From: an uncultured Eubacteriales bacterium
GTDB lineage: Bacteria > Bacillota > Clostridia > Oscillospirales > CAG-272
Reading direction: 5' to 3'
Assembly (NCBI GenBank): GCA_934481325.1
Contig: CAKSPL010000017.1
Coordinates: 1-12,820 of the forward strand
Length of the DNA: 12,820 bases
The translations under genes were made by a program, and so were the position numbers. Below, piece by piece: positions 12,468 to 12,820 of this stretch (position 1 is the stretch's first letter; each line of letters starts with the position of its first letter). Under the pieces are notes generated by a model. The model saw nothing but the letters and a program-made list of their open reading frames with translations, was not told the origin of the DNA and searched no databases.

Positions 12468-12820
12468 ACCTCCGCCTCCTTTCCCGAAAGGGCGGCAAAG
12501 CCGTAGCGCAGAGCCAGTGCCGCGGTGCGGCGCACTGCGGCGTCCCCGCTTTGAAGGGACGGCAACAGTGCGCGGTAAAATGCACCGCGAAGGGTGACGT
12601 CTGCCTCCAATGCCGCGCCGTCCAGGAGCGGCACCGTTTCGTCCTTACAGTCAAACAGCGCGAAACGCGCCCCGAGCGGCAGAATTTCGCCCGGACGGGG
12701 GACGCAGTTGACCCCCACCTCACCGCTAAGGTGCAGGCGAACTGCGGAAAGCGCGGGGATACCGCATCCGTCAAGAAAAGCCGCCGCGAGTTCCCGCACG
12801 GCACCCGCATCGTGTGCGCC
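12464..12820 (-). CDS. C-terminal part of YhaO-like DNA repair exonuclease (metallophosphoesterase), 5' end cut by window
   Basis: The reverse strand is open from the window edge to a TGA at 12464-12466, giving 118 residues with no start in view. The metallophosphoesterase core would lie outside the window. What is visible matches the C-terminal substrate-capping part of YhaO/SbcD-like proteins found next to YhaN: AVRLHLSGEVG, FALFDCKDETVPLLD, and the helical end LRGAFYRALLPSLQSGDAAVRRTAALALRYGFAALSG. Its stop overlaps the ATG of the ATPase gene by four bases (ATGA), the usual translational coupling of nuclease and ATPase subunits. The call depends largely on that context plus the KDET and end motifs. 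Confidence 0.7.
   Translation of the reverse strand, partial: GAHDAGAVRELAAAFLDGCGIPALSAVRLHLSGEVGVNCVPRPGEILPLGARFALFDCKDETVPLLDGAALEADVTLRGAFYRALLPSLQSGDAAVRRTAALALRYGFAALSGKEAEV

Noticed and set aside
9953..12597. Several forward-strand open frames opposite the ATPase gene
   Set aside because: They are Arg/Ser/Pro-rich shadows in GC-rich DNA; the reverse strand encodes all ABC ATPase motifs in one continuous frame.

Overview
The window is GC-rich bacterial DNA with Bacillota (Clostridia-type) signals: AGGAGG-like ribosome binding sites, GTG/TTG starts, near-consensus sigma-A promoters (several with an extended -10 TGn), intrinsic terminators, and gene families typical of gut Clostridia (a COG2509-type flavoprotein, a TtcA-like thiolase, a DgkB/YegS lipid kinase, a YhaO/YhaN-type nuclease pair). 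A member of the Oscillospirales or a neighbouring order is my best guess. This is an inference from style, and no rRNA or marker gene is present to prove it.

Layout. 1-1113 (-): N-terminal 371 residues of an FAD-dependent dehydrogenase, with its own promoter and a structured leader. 1225-3817 (+): from a back-to-back promoter, a polytopic MBOAT-fold protein and an AlgJ/AlgX-like membrane-anchored SGNH-fold protein. Both look like relics or pseudoenzymes because the catalytic residues expected for their families are replaced. 3818-4010: a GC-rich gap with six tandem 14-bp repeats. 4011-6746 (+): plsY, a SAM-dependent methyltransferase and a TtcA-like tRNA thiolase, tightly packed and ended by a strong terminator at 6851-6885. 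6903-7225: a 16-bp-arm palindrome and 2.8 tandem copies of a 103-bp unit, running into the stop codon of the next gene. 7212-8415 (-): TetR-type regulator followed by a DUF308/HdeD-like membrane protein, with a promoter at 8450-8478. 8605-9582 (+): DgkB/YegS-like lipid kinase, with a promoter that overlaps a perfect palindrome, then a perfect 20-bp-arm terminator. 9861-12820 (-): a large SbcC/Rad50-type ATPase of the YhaN kind and, upstream and overlapping by 4 bp, the C-terminus of its YhaO-like metallophosphoesterase partner.

How the parts fit. The two + strand clusters 1293-6746 combine envelope or lipid acyl-transfer functions (MBOAT/AlgJ-like, PlsY) with RNA-modification functions. The TetR/DUF308 pair looks like a self-contained regulated membrane-stress unit. 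The YhaO/YhaN pair would be a membrane-tethered Mre11/Rad50-like DNA-processing complex.

The most unusual points are: (1) an apparently dead MBOAT plus dead SGNH pair kept intact and co-transcribed; (2) two unrelated Pro/Gly-rich tandem-repeat insertions in the YhaN-like ATPase, one next to its membrane segments and one just before its signature motif; (3) five independent tandem-repeat arrays (units of about 14, 21, 57, 60 and 103 bp) within 12.8 kb, in both coding and non-coding DNA; (4) a 5' leader on the flavoprotein gene whose first bases can pair either with a downstream arm or with the ribosome binding site.
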